Shown: positions 37,580 to 45,995 of the stretch, piece after piece | Numbering within the stretch: position 1 is the stretch's first letter | How the letters are laid out: each line of letters starts with the position of its first letter | Assembly: GCF_947500695.1 (NCBI RefSeq) | Contig: NZ_CANMSS010000001.1 | Coordinates: 372,001 to 436,000 of the forward strand | Reading direction: 5' to 3' | From: an uncultured Pseudoteredinibacter sp. | Lineage (GTDB): Bacteria > Pseudomonadota > Gammaproteobacteria > Pseudomonadales > Cellvibrionaceae | DNA: 64,000 nt | Program-made: the position numbers and the translations under genes | The notes under the pieces: generated by a model | What the model was told of the DNA's origin: nothing | What the model saw: only the letters and a program-made list of their open reading frames with translations | Database searches by the model: none

Positions 37580-38353
37580 CTAAAAATTGTCTTTCCATTT
37601 GCGTATTACGGCAAAGGTTTCTGCAGGGTTAGATACAATATTTTTAGCCCTTTGACTGGCTGATTTTTGAACTTCGCTCTCGCGGCAGCGAAGGAATGGA
37701 TTGGTGGCTCGTTCTAAGCTCATGAGAGAGGGCACGGTTGCTTGCTGGGCTTCACGCAGCGCCTTGGCATCTTCCATACGCTCGGCCAAGGCACTATTTC
37801 CAGGTTCAACCGCAAGGGCGAAGTTTAAGTTGCCTAGAGTGTATTCATGGGCGCAATACACCAAGGTTTGGCCAGATAGGGAGGCCAGCTTTTCCAGTGA
37901 CTGCTGCATTTGCTCGGGGTTACCTTCAAACATGCGGCCGCAGCCACCGGCAAATAAGGTGTCACCACAAAACAGCACTGGTGTGGCCATATCACTGCTG
38001 TGAAAGGCGATATGGTCCAAGGTGTGGCCCGGTACCTCTAGAATCTTGAAGTTTAAGCCAGGTAATACTTCAACACTGTCTCCATCGCGGCAAGCAACTT
38101 GGCTTAGCTCTTGGCTTTCAGGGCCAAAGACCACGCAATCTTGGTATTTTTCACAAAGCTCACTGATGCCACCGGTATGGTCAAAGTGATGATGGGTATT
38201 GATGATGGCGACCAGTTTTAAGCTATCGGTTTCAAGGCGATCTAATACCACCTTGGGGTCGCCTGGGTCGACGACAGCGGCGATCTCACCGTTATCGATT
38301 AACCAGATGTAATTGTCATCAAAAGCAGCGATTGGGCTAATAGTATAGTCCAT
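37580..38353 (-). CDS. gloB: Hydroxyacylglutathione hydrolase (glyoxalase II)
   Basis: Hydrolyses S-lactoylglutathione to lactate and glutathione, the second step of methylglyoxal detoxification. 257 aa. Metallo-beta-lactamase fold with the binuclear metal motif THHHFDHTGG (residues 53-62) and further ligands in VPGHTLDHIAF, FCGDTLFAGGCGRMFEG and YCAHEYTLGNL. The C-terminal NPFLRC and RKWKDNF match the family ending. Divergent from the methyltransferase gene, the same order as in E. coli. Confidence 0.96.
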   Translation of the reverse strand: MDYTISPIAAFDDNYIWLIDNGEIAAVVDPGDPKVVLDRLETDSLKLVAIINTHHHFDHTGGISELCEKYQDCVVFGPESQELSQVACRDGDSVEVLPGLNFKILEVPGHTLDHIAFHSSDMATPVLFCGDTLFAGGCGRMFEGNPEQMQQSLEKLASLSGQTLVYCAHEYTLGNLNFALAVEPGNSALAERMEDAKALREAQQATVPSLMSLERATNPFLRCRESEVQKSASQRAKNIVSNPAETFAVIRKWKDNF

Positions 38354-38507
38354 GGATGGCAGGCTCCGTTGTTCTTTTTCAGTGCGGCGGTTGTTATCGA
38401 GTACTTCGCCGTTTTAGGTCAAAGTAGGGCCGCCTGCTAAAGCTATTTCTGTTATAGTTTATAAAATTACATAGCCGCACGCTTTAGCATCAGCAGAGCG
38501 GGTAGCC

Positions 38508-39449
38508 ATGTCAAATCAGGTTTGTCTAACTGCAAAGGGCTTTATTGTGAGTCTTGTAGAACAATGTCGTCAATGGTTACATCAGCGCGCCAATGTGCCG
38601 CAATCGCCAAAAGCCTTTGCTGAAGATATCGGCCGCTGGTCCAATACACCATTGGGCCAGGCCATTTTATCGGAAGAGCACGCTTCTATAGATGAACTCT
38701 TGAGATATCGCTTTGGCTACCATTTATGTGCTTTCAGTCATATCCAGGGTTGCGAGCTCATGCAGGAAAGCCGTATCAATCATAAGATTCAGATGGTTCA
38801 GCTTGATGGTCTGAAAGAATCTCTTGATTGCCAATCATTGAGTGAAAAGGGGCTTTGTGAAGAGGCTTCGGCTTTGCCTTTTGATGGCAGCCGAATTCCG
38901 CTGGCGACCGATTCGGTGGATGTATTATTACTGCATCACTGTTTGGAGTTTTCTTCAAACCCTCATGAATTGCTGCGAGAAGCCCAGCGGGTGTTAATTG
39001 ATCATGGCCATTTGATCATTACCAGCTTTAACCCTTTGAGTATGTACGGCTTATTTGCTAATCTCGCGCGTTTTTTCAAGCGCAATCAAGTTTGGCGTCG
39101 TCGTTTTTTAACGGCCGGCTCAAGTCGAGATTGGTTGCAATTGTTGGGTTTGCAACCTCTTGAGCTTATCCCGCACTTTTACCGACTCCCAATATCTAAT
39201 AGCGCGCTGTTAGAGCGCAGTCGTGTGCTAGAAGGCCTGGGCAAGAAGCTGGGTGCTTTGAATTGGGGAGCGTCTTACACCTTGGTAGCGCGTAATGATG
39301 TCTTCGCCGCAAATGCCCTTAAGCCGCGTTGGCAAAAGCCAGCCAATGCTGAGCAGTTTGGTAGTGCCGCGATTGGCCGGCAGGCTAAGAAAGAAAAGCT
39401 CAAACTTGTTATTAACAAGGGCAAGCCTAGCGCACCCACTACCGAATAG
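38508..39449 (+). CDS. YafS-like SAM-dependent methyltransferase
   Basis: 313 aa class I methyltransferase. The post-I region DSVDVLLLHHCLEFSSNPHE and LLREAQRVLIDHGHLII are typical of Methyltransf_11 domains, and LPFDGSRIPLATDSV leads into it. The glycine-rich SAM loop is not obvious. It lies between gloB and rnhA, where E. coli carries yafS, which supports orthology. The substrate is unknown. The C-terminus is basic. ATG 38508 follows a GAGCGGG stretch. Confidence 0.8.
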   Translation: MSNQVCLTAKGFIVSLVEQCRQWLHQRANVPQSPKAFAEDIGRWSNTPLGQAILSEEHASIDELLRYRFGYHLCAFSHIQGCELMQESRINHKIQMVQLDGLKESLDCQSLSEKGLCEEASALPFDGSRIPLATDSVDVLLLHHCLEFSSNPHELLREAQRVLIDHGHLIITSFNPLSMYGLFANLARFFKRNQVWRRRFLTAGSSRDWLQLLGLQPLELIPHFYRLPISNSALLERSRVLEGLGKKLGALNWGASYTLVARNDVFAANALKPRWQKPANAEQFGSAAIGRQAKKEKLKLVINKGKPSAPTTE

Positions 39450-39522
39450 TATGCATGCGTTATTGGGTAAAGGCGCAATCCGTTTACATTTGTTTTAGCA
39501 CTAATAAGAACGAGAAGTATTT

Positions 39523-39963
39523 TTGAATCAAGAATTAAAAACCGTAGAAATATTTACTGATGGCGCCTGTAAAGGTAACCCCGGCCCAGGAGGGTGGGGA
39601 GCATTGCTGCGTTATGGTGATACTGAAAAGCCGCTATGCGGAGGCGAAAAAAACACCACCAATAATCGAATGGAATTAATGGCAGCAATTGAAGGCCTAA
39701 GGGCCTTAAAGCAAAGCTGTAAAGTTATCTTAACCACAGATTCCCAATACGTCCGACAAGGCATAACCCAATGGATGTTCAACTGGAAGAAAAATGGTTG
39801 GAAAACCTCTGCTAAAAAGCCTGTTAAAAATGCAGATTTATGGCAGGAGTTAGATGCCGAAAGCAAGCGCCATGAAATCGAATGGCGCTGGGTAAAAGGC
39901 CATAGCGGCCATAGAGAAAATGAAATTGCCGATGAGCTGGCCAATCAGGGGATTCCCAGGTAA
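39523..39963 (+). CDS. rnhA: Ribonuclease HI
   Basis: Degrades RNA in RNA-DNA hybrids during replication and R-loop removal. 146 aa. Catalytic residues Asp13 ([17 protein letters not shown]), Glu51 ([10 protein letters not shown]), Asp73 ([11 protein letters not shown]) and Asp137 are all present, with His127 in the GHSGH loop. The start is TTG 39523, after GAGAAG; no ATG fits the family N-terminus. The dnaQ gene follows after 66 bp on the same strand, as in other gammaproteobacteria, where it is often divergent. Confidence 0.96.
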   Translation: MNQELKTVEIFTDGACKGNPGPGGWGALLRYGDTEKPLCGGEKNTTNNRMELMAAIEGLRALKQSCKVILTTDSQYVRQGITQWMFNWKKNGWKTSAKKPVKNADLWQELDAESKRHEIEWRWVKGHSGHRENEIADELANQGIPR

Positions 39964-40029
39964 ATCTGAAACTTAGCTAAAAGCAAAGCAACTCAAGGCC
40001 AGAAATTGCGAAACTATTAGGGACCGTCA

Positions 40030-40728
40030 ATGCGTCAAATTGTTCTCGATACCGAAACCACCGGTATCGACCCAAAGTCCGGACACCGAATTATTGAAAT
40101 TGGTTGTGTCGAATTATTCAACCGAAAACTCACTGGCAACCATTATCACGAATACGTGAACCCTCAGCGTGTGGTAGAAGATGAAGCGATTGAAGTTCAC
40201 GGTATTACCAATGAATTTTTGGCCGACAAGCCAGTCTTCTCACAAGTTGCCGACAGCTTTTTAGAATATATTCGTGGTGCAGAATTAATTATTCATAACG
40301 CGCCCTTTGATGTGGGCTTTATTGATCATGAATTCAACTTACTAGGGAAAGGGCATGGCAAGGTTTACGATCATTGCTCGGTGATCGATACCTTAGTAAT
40401 GGCGCGCGATAAACACCCGGGCCAGCGCAACTCCCTAGACGCTTTATGTAAGCGTTACGATGTTGATAACTCTGGCCGCGTTTTGCACGGCGCATTGCTC
40501 GATTCCGAGATCCTGGCCGATGTTTATTTAATGATGACAGGTGGCCAAACCATGTTGTCACTCGGTGCAGAATCCGAAGAAAATTCAAGTGGTGCTCAGG
40601 CTGGTGCTATTCGCCGATTGGCCGCTGGGCGGGCGCCATTAAAAGTGGTTGCCGCCAATGCAGAAGAAATGCAGTTACATGAAGCTAAGTTGGATGCTTT
40701 GGGTGAGGATTGTCTTTGGCGTAGGTAG
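40030..40728 (+). CDS. dnaQ: DNA polymerase III epsilon subunit (proofreading exonuclease)
   Basis: 3'-5' exonuclease subunit of the replicative polymerase core. 232 aa. DEDDh motifs: Exo I VLDTETTGID (Asp7, Glu9), Exo II IHNAPFDVGFID, Exo III HGALLDSEILADVYLMMTGGQ. The C-terminal tail that binds the alpha subunit is present. ATG 40030 lies after AGGGACCG. Last gene of the conserved gloB to dnaQ segment. Confidence 0.96.
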   Translation: MRQIVLDTETTGIDPKSGHRIIEIGCVELFNRKLTGNHYHEYVNPQRVVEDEAIEVHGITNEFLADKPVFSQVADSFLEYIRGAELIIHNAPFDVGFIDHEFNLLGKGHGKVYDHCSVIDTLVMARDKHPGQRNSLDALCKRYDVDNSGRVLHGALLDSEILADVYLMMTGGQTMLSLGAESEENSSGAQAGAIRRLAAGRAPLKVVAANAEEMQLHEAKLDALGEDCLWRR

Positions 40729-40856
40729 GATTTGGTTTTTCACGAGGTAAGTTCATTTCTATCTTCGCTAACTCTCTTGTTATGATAAATTTTTGATAGT
40801 TTAATAGCCGGTATCAGATCGTCTAACTCTCTATTTTTATAGGGATATTAAAAATT

Positions 40857-41375
40857 ATGTCCACTAAGCACACAGTTTTGGCTGTCTGTTTGCGCACTTT
40901 AATGATTTTGCTTGTTCCTCAGGCTGCTTCCCAATCTTTTATTTTTGACCCTCCCAATGTTGTGATTGGTTGTGATGCTGAGCTTGGGTGCCCTAGCGGC
41001 AAAGAGATAGAAATTCCTAGCGATAATAATGGTGTTGCTGTAACCGAGGTCGGTGAGCGGGCATTTAGAAACTATCAATTGACATAAGTGAGTATACCCT
41101 CATCGATAAAAATTATAGGCAAAGAGTCATTTGTAGGAAACAATTTAACTGAGCTAAGCCTTCCTGAGGGGGTAGAGGTGATCCGATCTTTAGCGTTTAA
41201 GGAAGTCTCGCTTGCCTCAGTGAGCTTGCCAAATTCGCTTAGTAAAATCGAATCCTGAGTGTTTTATAAAAATGAATTAACCTCTGTACCTCATCAGGCT
41301 CACATCGGTGGCAGGTTTGAGCTGCCAGTGAATAGCAGTGCAACAGTTAAAAATACGCAACTTCGCCGAATGTAG
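40857..41375 (+). pseudogene. BspA-type leucine-rich-repeat secreted protein, broken by two nonsense codons
   Basis: One frame runs from ATG 40857 to TAG 41373, interrupted by TAA (41085-41087) and TGA (41256-41258). The N-terminus has a signal peptide (LRTLMILLVPQAASQ). The rest, read through both stops, is a series of LRR_5/BspA units: VTEVGERAFRNYQLT, VSIPSSIKIIGKESF, LTELSLPEGVEVIRSLAF, VSLPNSLSKIES and VFYKNELTSV. Both stops sit where Ser is expected in the repeat, consistent with single-base TCA to TAA and TCA to TGA changes. The protein is also short for the family. It is flanked by dnaQ and a convergent endonuclease-like gene. Sequencing error is the alternative. Confidence 0.8.
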
Positions 41376-41445
41376 AGCATAGAAAATTTGGCGCAAAGTG
41401 TGTTAAAAACCTTAGTAAAAGATCTCTGCAATTTGCATATGAAGT

Positions 41446-42666
41446 CTATTTGGGGCAATTCTTCAACGCTGGGTTTTCAATATCCACCCACACCAATCGG
41501 TGATCTGATGAGGCGTTTCTGTCGGCCACTAGGTAGGCTTCTTTACTATCTGGTTTTGGCCAAAAAACACCGCTGTCTATGAGTTTTAGGCCTTTCGAAG
41601 GTAATACATAATCAGCTCGCATTCCCCAAGCAGCTGTATGGCTTTTAGCATAAGGGCTTTCGGCTTTATTGAGGCTTCCGCCATCCGAGGAGGGGGCTGG
41701 GTAGTCATTAATAGCCGGGTGCTCTAAAAGCTGATTCATTGTGCCAGGGTAGGCATCGCCTTCGTTTGCACTGGCATTGAGATCGCCCAGAATTACAAAA
41801 TCCCTAATTTTCGCTATACCACCTTTTTGCTGTGCGTCGTCATAGTGATAGCTGTTTTTATCGCCTGCGATATAGTCTTTCCAGAAGCGTATTTCGTCAT
41901 GGTTTCGGCGTCCGTTGCGATCTTCTGGGCCGTCGAATACTGGTGGCGTCGGATGGCTGGCCAGGATACTAACTAACGTTCCATTAATATTTAACGGTAC
42001 GTCCCAATGGGATTTAGAAGATAAGCGCATAATATTTACGTCTTCAGTGCTGTACCAACTCTTACCATTTTTATCTGTAGGTAGCAGATTATCTGGCATA
42101 TCTTTCCAAAGAAACTTTTGGAAAGTACGAACTTGGCTTTCTTCAATGGGGTATTTTGATAATAAGGCCATACCGAATTGGCCTGGGTATCGGCCAAAGC
42201 CAAAGTGGCTAAGCCGACTATCTTTTGCGTTTAAGCCAGTTTCTACTCCAGTATTAACGCTGTTGATATAGATATAAGGGTAGTTAATAGCTTCTTGCCG
42301 GTTTTGGCTTTGCTGTAAATACTTTTTAACAAATAAGCCAATCCCATCTTCTTCGTTTTCAATGTAATCGAATTCGTTAAGTAGAATAACGTCGGGGCGT
42401 ACGCGCTGAATAATTTCAGCAATATTACGTAGCTGTATTTGCTTCCCTTCTTTTAATACTTCAGTGAGCCGTGATGCTTGATAAATACTGTTACCTTCTA
42501 CCGGGTAATTACTGGCTTCCATACTGACATTGAAGGTAGCTATTCGTAGTTGTTTTTGCATAACACTCTCAATTTGGCATGTCTCGACATCGGGTTTGGC
42601 GATTAGGGGGGTGGCTAACAATAAAAAGAGAATGAAAGCTATGCTCAGCGTTGGTGTGGTGTTCAT
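41446..42666 (-). CDS. Secreted endonuclease/exonuclease/phosphatase-family protein
   Basis: 406 aa. An N-terminal signal peptide (LSIAFILFLLLATPLIA) implies export, perhaps by T2SS. EEP-fold motifs: RIATFNVSM, catalytic Glu in VILLNEFDYIE, LASHPTPP, ILGDLNASANEGD and SDHRLVWVDI at the C-terminus. A putative extracellular nuclease or phosphodiesterase. The substrate (DNA, RNA, phospholipid) cannot be told. It is divergent from the nitronate monooxygenase gene and faces the LRR pseudogene. Confidence 0.87.
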   Translation of the reverse strand: MNTTPTLSIAFILFLLLATPLIAKPDVETCQIESVMQKQLRIATFNVSMEASNYPVEGNSIYQASRLTEVLKEGKQIQLRNIAEIIQRVRPDVILLNEFDYIENEEDGIGLFVKKYLQQSQNRQEAINYPYIYINSVNTGVETGLNAKDSRLSHFGFGRYPGQFGMALLSKYPIEESQVRTFQKFLWKDMPDNLLPTDKNGKSWYSTEDVNIMRLSSKSHWDVPLNINGTLVSILASHPTPPVFDGPEDRNGRRNHDEIRFWKDYIAGDKNSYHYDDAQQKGGIAKIRDFVILGDLNASANEGDAYPGTMNQLLEHPAINDYPAPSSDGGSLNKAESPYAKSHTAAWGMRADYVLPSKGLKLIDSGVFWPKPDSKEAYLVADRNASSDHRLVWVDIENPALKNCPK

Positions 42667-42915
42667 TAAAAACTCTCATTTTAACTATATTCGATTTAAG
42701 GGCTTGATAGAGTGTGCTGAGCGCCTGACCGTGTTCAGCGGTGGCTTGCTGAATAATGTTTTTCTAGGTTAACAGCTCTAATACGATATCATACAGCTAA
42801 TTAAGCTGCGTAGGGCATGGTTAAAGTTTATTGATGCACTTCAGTGCTATTTCTGAGCTTTGACGGAATAGCTGCCCCCACCGCCCAAAAAAACATAGCA
42901 ATTGGAACTACATTT

Positions 42916-43944
42916 ATGAATTTTTGCGAAGTGCTAGGGATCGACAAGCCTCTTATTCAAGCACCAATGGCAGGCGTGCAAGATTGGCGGTTGGCGGCAG
43001 AGGTTTCTAATGCTGGAGGGCTTGGGTCAATACCTTGTGGCATGTTAAGTGCGGAGCAGCTCGTGGAGCAACTGCACAGTTTTAAAAAACACAGTCCTCA
43101 TAGCTACAATGTCAACTTCTTTTGTCATGATATGCCTAAGCTCGATGCGCTGCGTCTGAAGAGCTGGCAAGACAGTTTATTCGCTTATTACGAAGAGTTT
43201 ACGGTGGAGGCCCCCAGTGGGGTTTCTGGTCTACGAGTGCCTTTTGATAATAGCTTTACTGATATATTGGAGGAATTTAAGCCTCCTGTTATTAGCTTTC
43301 ATTTTGGTCTGCCGACGCCAGAATTACTCGATCGCGTTAAGTCTTGGGGTAGCAAGGTGCTGTCTTCAGCGACGACGGTGGAGGAGGGCTGTTGGTTGGC
43401 GGAAAATGGCGCAGATTTTGTTATCGCTCAAGGCTTGGAGGCCGGTGGCCACCGGGGGATGTTTTTAAGGACTGATTTAGAGCTGCAGCTGGGGACGGCA
43501 GATTTAGTGTCTCAGCTTCGGGAGAATATCTCTTCGCCTATTGTGGCGGCTGGTGGAATAAGCAATCACTCAGATATCGTCTCGATGATGGAGCTGGGTG
43601 CTTCAGCGGCTCAGTTGGGTACGGCTTATTTGTTGTGCAATGAGGCGAGTACCACTGCTGTACACCGTGCTGCAATAAAACAAGCTACAGCGAAAACAGC
43701 ATTGACCAATGTGTTCTCTGGGCGTTTAGCAAGAGGAATCACTAATCGAGCTATGGCAGAGCTTAATTTTATCAGCACTCTAGCGCCGGAGTTTCCCTAT
43801 GCTTCAATTGCACTGGCGCCATTGAGAGCCGCTGCTGAACAACGTGGGCAAGATGACTTTACCCCACTATGGGCCGGTAGTAATTATGCGGCTTGTACGG
43901 AAATCTCAGCAGGGGAGTTAACCCAGCAACTCTGGCCAAAATGA
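42916..43944 (+). CDS. Nitronate monooxygenase (class I, FMN)
   Basis: FMN enzyme that oxidises alkyl nitronates such as propionate 3-nitronate. 342 aa from ATG 42916, which follows TTGGAA. The frame opens at 42844, but the family N-terminus is LGIDKPLIQAPMAG. Other motifs: VNFFCHDMP, ISFHFGLP, IAQGLEAGGHRG, IVAAGGI, GASAAQLGTAYLLC and the end NVFSGRLARGI. The catalytic His of the AGGHRG loop is present. Stands alone with a terminator beyond. Confidence 0.88.
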   Translation: MNFCEVLGIDKPLIQAPMAGVQDWRLAAEVSNAGGLGSIPCGMLSAEQLVEQLHSFKKHSPHSYNVNFFCHDMPKLDALRLKSWQDSLFAYYEEFTVEAPSGVSGLRVPFDNSFTDILEEFKPPVISFHFGLPTPELLDRVKSWGSKVLSSATTVEEGCWLAENGADFVIAQGLEAGGHRGMFLRTDLELQLGTADLVSQLRENISSPIVAAGGISNHSDIVSMMELGASAAQLGTAYLLCNEASTTAVHRAAIKQATAKTALTNVFSGRLARGITNRAMAELNFISTLAPEFPYASIALAPLRAAAEQRGQDDFTPLWAGSNYAACTEISAGELTQQLWPK

Positions 43945-43971
43945 TTAGCTATTAAGATACTGCTGAGCTGT

Positions 43972-44018
43972 AATAAGCCCGCCAAGCTCCTGTTTAGGGA
44001 GTTAACTTCGGGCTTATT
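43972..44018. terminator. Bidirectional terminator between NMO and the lipoprotein gene
   Basis: AATAAGCCCG (43972-43981) pairs with CGGGCTTATT (44009-44018). An inner CTCC/GGAG stem extends it. It sits between convergent genes. Confidence 0.75.
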
Positions 44019-44047
44019 AGCTTGTTGCGGCTCGCTATATAAACTGC

Positions 44048-44395
44048 TTATTGTCTTAAGCAGATATCTTCTGCCTTATACAACTTTTTGATGGCTCCGC
44101 TAAGAGTTTTTCTATCTTCAGAAAAACGGTACAGCTTGGGCACAGGGAATAATCTAATGCGGGCCCCGCCATGCTCTTCATAGCTCGCTAAGGCATTACC
44201 GACAGCTTCAGTATAGGCATCCAGCTCATCGCCATCTAGGGTATCAACGATAGTTTCCCCTAAGCAGCTACAAAACTTTTCGTCGCTACTAAATGAAGCC
44301 ATACAGGCATCGTTGATTAGATTTTCATCGCTTGAGCTACAAGCGCTAAGCAAGCTAAAGCCTGCGATAAGAAACAGTGTTTTACTTCTGGGCAC
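44048..44395 (-). CDS. Small lipoprotein of unknown function
   Basis: 115 aa starting at GTG 44395, with AGGAG seven bases upstream. An ATG-started frame from 44452 is longer but would bury the signal peptide. Lipobox LLSAC gives a lipidated Cys. The mature part has Cys residues (DACMAS, KFCSCLGE and IC near the end) in a pattern like small Cys-pair periplasmic proteins. No known domain. Near an ECF sigma pair on the same strand, but separated by about 200 bp. Confidence 0.75.
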   Translation of the reverse strand: MPRSKTLFLIAGFSLLSACSSSDENLINDACMASFSSDEKFCSCLGETIVDTLDGDELDAYTEAVGNALASYEEHGGARIRLFPVPKLYRFSEDRKTLSGAIKKLYKAEDICLRQ

Positions 44396-44591
44396 AGCAA
44401 AGCTCCTCTTAAACTGCTTTTTGAGTAAAAGAGTGTAGTACAGGCTGAGCAATAGCTATTTATTTTTTAAACTTATTATTGCAAATAAAATCATGGGATG
44501 ACTCTGTTGTTCGTTTGAAAAGGTTAGCAGCTTCGCTAAGTGTTAAAGAATGAATCTCCTTCAAAGGCTTGGGCGCCGCTGCTTTATATTG

Positions 44592-44978
44592 TTATGAATT
44601 CAGCTTTTCTAAGAGCGTTTGAATACGCTGTTCTTGTCGAATCTCCATTCGCTTTATTTCGCGCAGAACGGCTTGCCGCCCACTTTCATTGAGCAGCCAC
44701 AGTTTCAGAGGCGCCAAAACAATCATGGCCGCTAGACTGAGCACTCCCCAAAATATCATGCTTTGGGTCTCTTGGGCCTGAAAAAACTGGTAAGCACAAA
44801 AGCACAGAGCCCCGCCAATCAGGAAGGCAAAAAAGAAGCTGTATACAATCCAAAAGCTCATGCTGCTGTGATAGCTATCTTGTATACGGCCAAACAAGCC
44901 TTTATCGGCTTGCAATAACTGATCAAGCTGCTCGCTTTCTTGTTTAAGTTGTTCTTTGATTTGTTTATCAATATCCAT
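44592..44978 (-). CDS. DUF6768-like membrane protein, possible anti-sigma partner
   Basis: 128 aa. The N-terminal 40 residues are charged and cytoplasmic (MDIDKQIKEQLKQESEQLD); two membrane helices (about 41-65 and 74-95) and a basic, helical C-terminus (REIKRMEIRQEQRIQTLLEK) follow. It starts 33 bp after the ECF sigma gene with AAGGATCC as ribosome site. This pairing is typical of DUF6768 genes, and membrane partners of ECF sigma factors are often anti-sigma factors. That role is inferred. Confidence 0.75.
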   Translation of the reverse strand: MDIDKQIKEQLKQESEQLDQLLQADKGLFGRIQDSYHSSMSFWIVYSFFFAFLIGGALCFCAYQFFQAQETQSMIFWGVLSLAAMIVLAPLKLWLLNESGRQAVLREIKRMEIRQEQRIQTLLEKLNS

Positions 44979-45011
44979 AGCTGGATCCTTGTATCTATTC
45001 TGTTAAAAGGC

Positions 45012-45629
45012 TTAGTTGTTATTTGGCTTTACGTTTGTGGATGCTTTATTAAGTGCATCGCGCAGATGCTGCCGGCCTCGGCTTAGCTGTGACTTTATCG
45101 TGCCCTGACTGACGCCTAGTGTTAGGGCAATTTCTCTGGTACTGAATTCTTCTTGATAAAAGAGGTAGATGCATTGACGCTCTTGTTGGGGGAGATTCCT
45201 AATCGCGCTCCACAGGGGCAAGCTAGTTGATTCGGTAAGACTGCCTTCTTGCTCAAGGCTTGGCTCATAGGCTTCCTCGCTACATCTATAAATCTCATTT
45301 TCTTGTTCTAGCCTTTCTAATCTGCGCCGAAAGGCGTCTTTGTTTCGCGCCAGGTCTACAATGCGGTGCCTGAGGCTGCTAAATAGCCAAGCTCTAAATG
45401 CCGCAGGATCTTTTAGCTGGGTTAGTTTTCGGCAGCAGTTAAGCCAGCACTCTTGGCAAGCATCTCGCGCCAGCTCGGCGTCGCTGCTTTGGAGTAGGGC
45501 GTAGCGCTCTAGAGCTTTGGCGAAACAGTAATACAGCTTTTGCAGTGACTCGCTGTCGCCTGTTTGGGCTTGCAGCACCAGAAGCTCTATCTCGGCTGAG
45601 CTATATTGTGTATTCGGATTTGTCGTCAC
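45012..45629 (-). CDS. ECF-type RNA polymerase sigma factor
   Basis: 205 aa. Sigma region 2 (ARDACQECWLNCCRKL, DPAAFRAWLFSSLRHRIVD) and region 4 (LPQQERQCIYLFYQEEFST, then IALTLGVSQGTIKSQLSRGR) are complete; region 3 is absent, as in ECF factors. Likely co-transcribed with the DUF6768-like gene. The signal it senses is unknown. It lies divergent to aceA across 366 bp. No autoregulatory promoter is obvious. Confidence 0.92.
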   Translation of the reverse strand: MTTNPNTQYSSAEIELLVLQAQTGDSESLQKLYYCFAKALERYALLQSSDAELARDACQECWLNCCRKLTQLKDPAAFRAWLFSSLRHRIVDLARNKDAFRRRLERLEQENEIYRCSEEAYEPSLEQEGSLTESTSLPLWSAIRNLPQQERQCIYLFYQEEFSTREIALTLGVSQGTIKSQLSRGRQHLRDALNKASTNVKPNNN

Positions 45630-45995
45630 TTATTGATCCAGCGTAAGCCTTGATTAGGCGGTTTTTGCGATATTTGCTTTGTAGACGCGTTCTATTGCTT
45701 ATTGGTTGGCAGTAAATGTGTTTTTTACGAGCTATCACAATAGATCTCTGCATAGGCCTAGCGCTGCGTCACTAGCTTTGGACTTAAGGGCATCGTTATA
45801 GATAAGATCGAAGTGCCTCCATACATTTGGTGAATATCAAATATTGGTAGTATCGATTTCAATTATGTAAGTCCCCGCAATAGACTAAGCCCATAGTCGA
45901 GATGAGGGTTATACCGTCTTCGGTAGCACACTCATCGGCCCGCTTGGGCGCTATAGCAAATTTATAGCAATCTTACTCTGATATGAGGAACGATC
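45630..45995. other. 366-bp divergent region between the ECF sigma gene and aceA
   Basis: No gene seen. It contains the direct repeat TATAGCAA (two copies around 45953-45970) close to aceA and a clear GAGGAAC ribosome site before ATG 45996. No promoter could be assigned with confidence. Confidence 0.5.

Noticed and set aside
41256..41258. TGA in the LRR gene as a selenocysteine codon
   Set aside because: An additional in-frame TAA occurs upstream, the position calls for Ser, and no SECIS-like hairpin directly follows.
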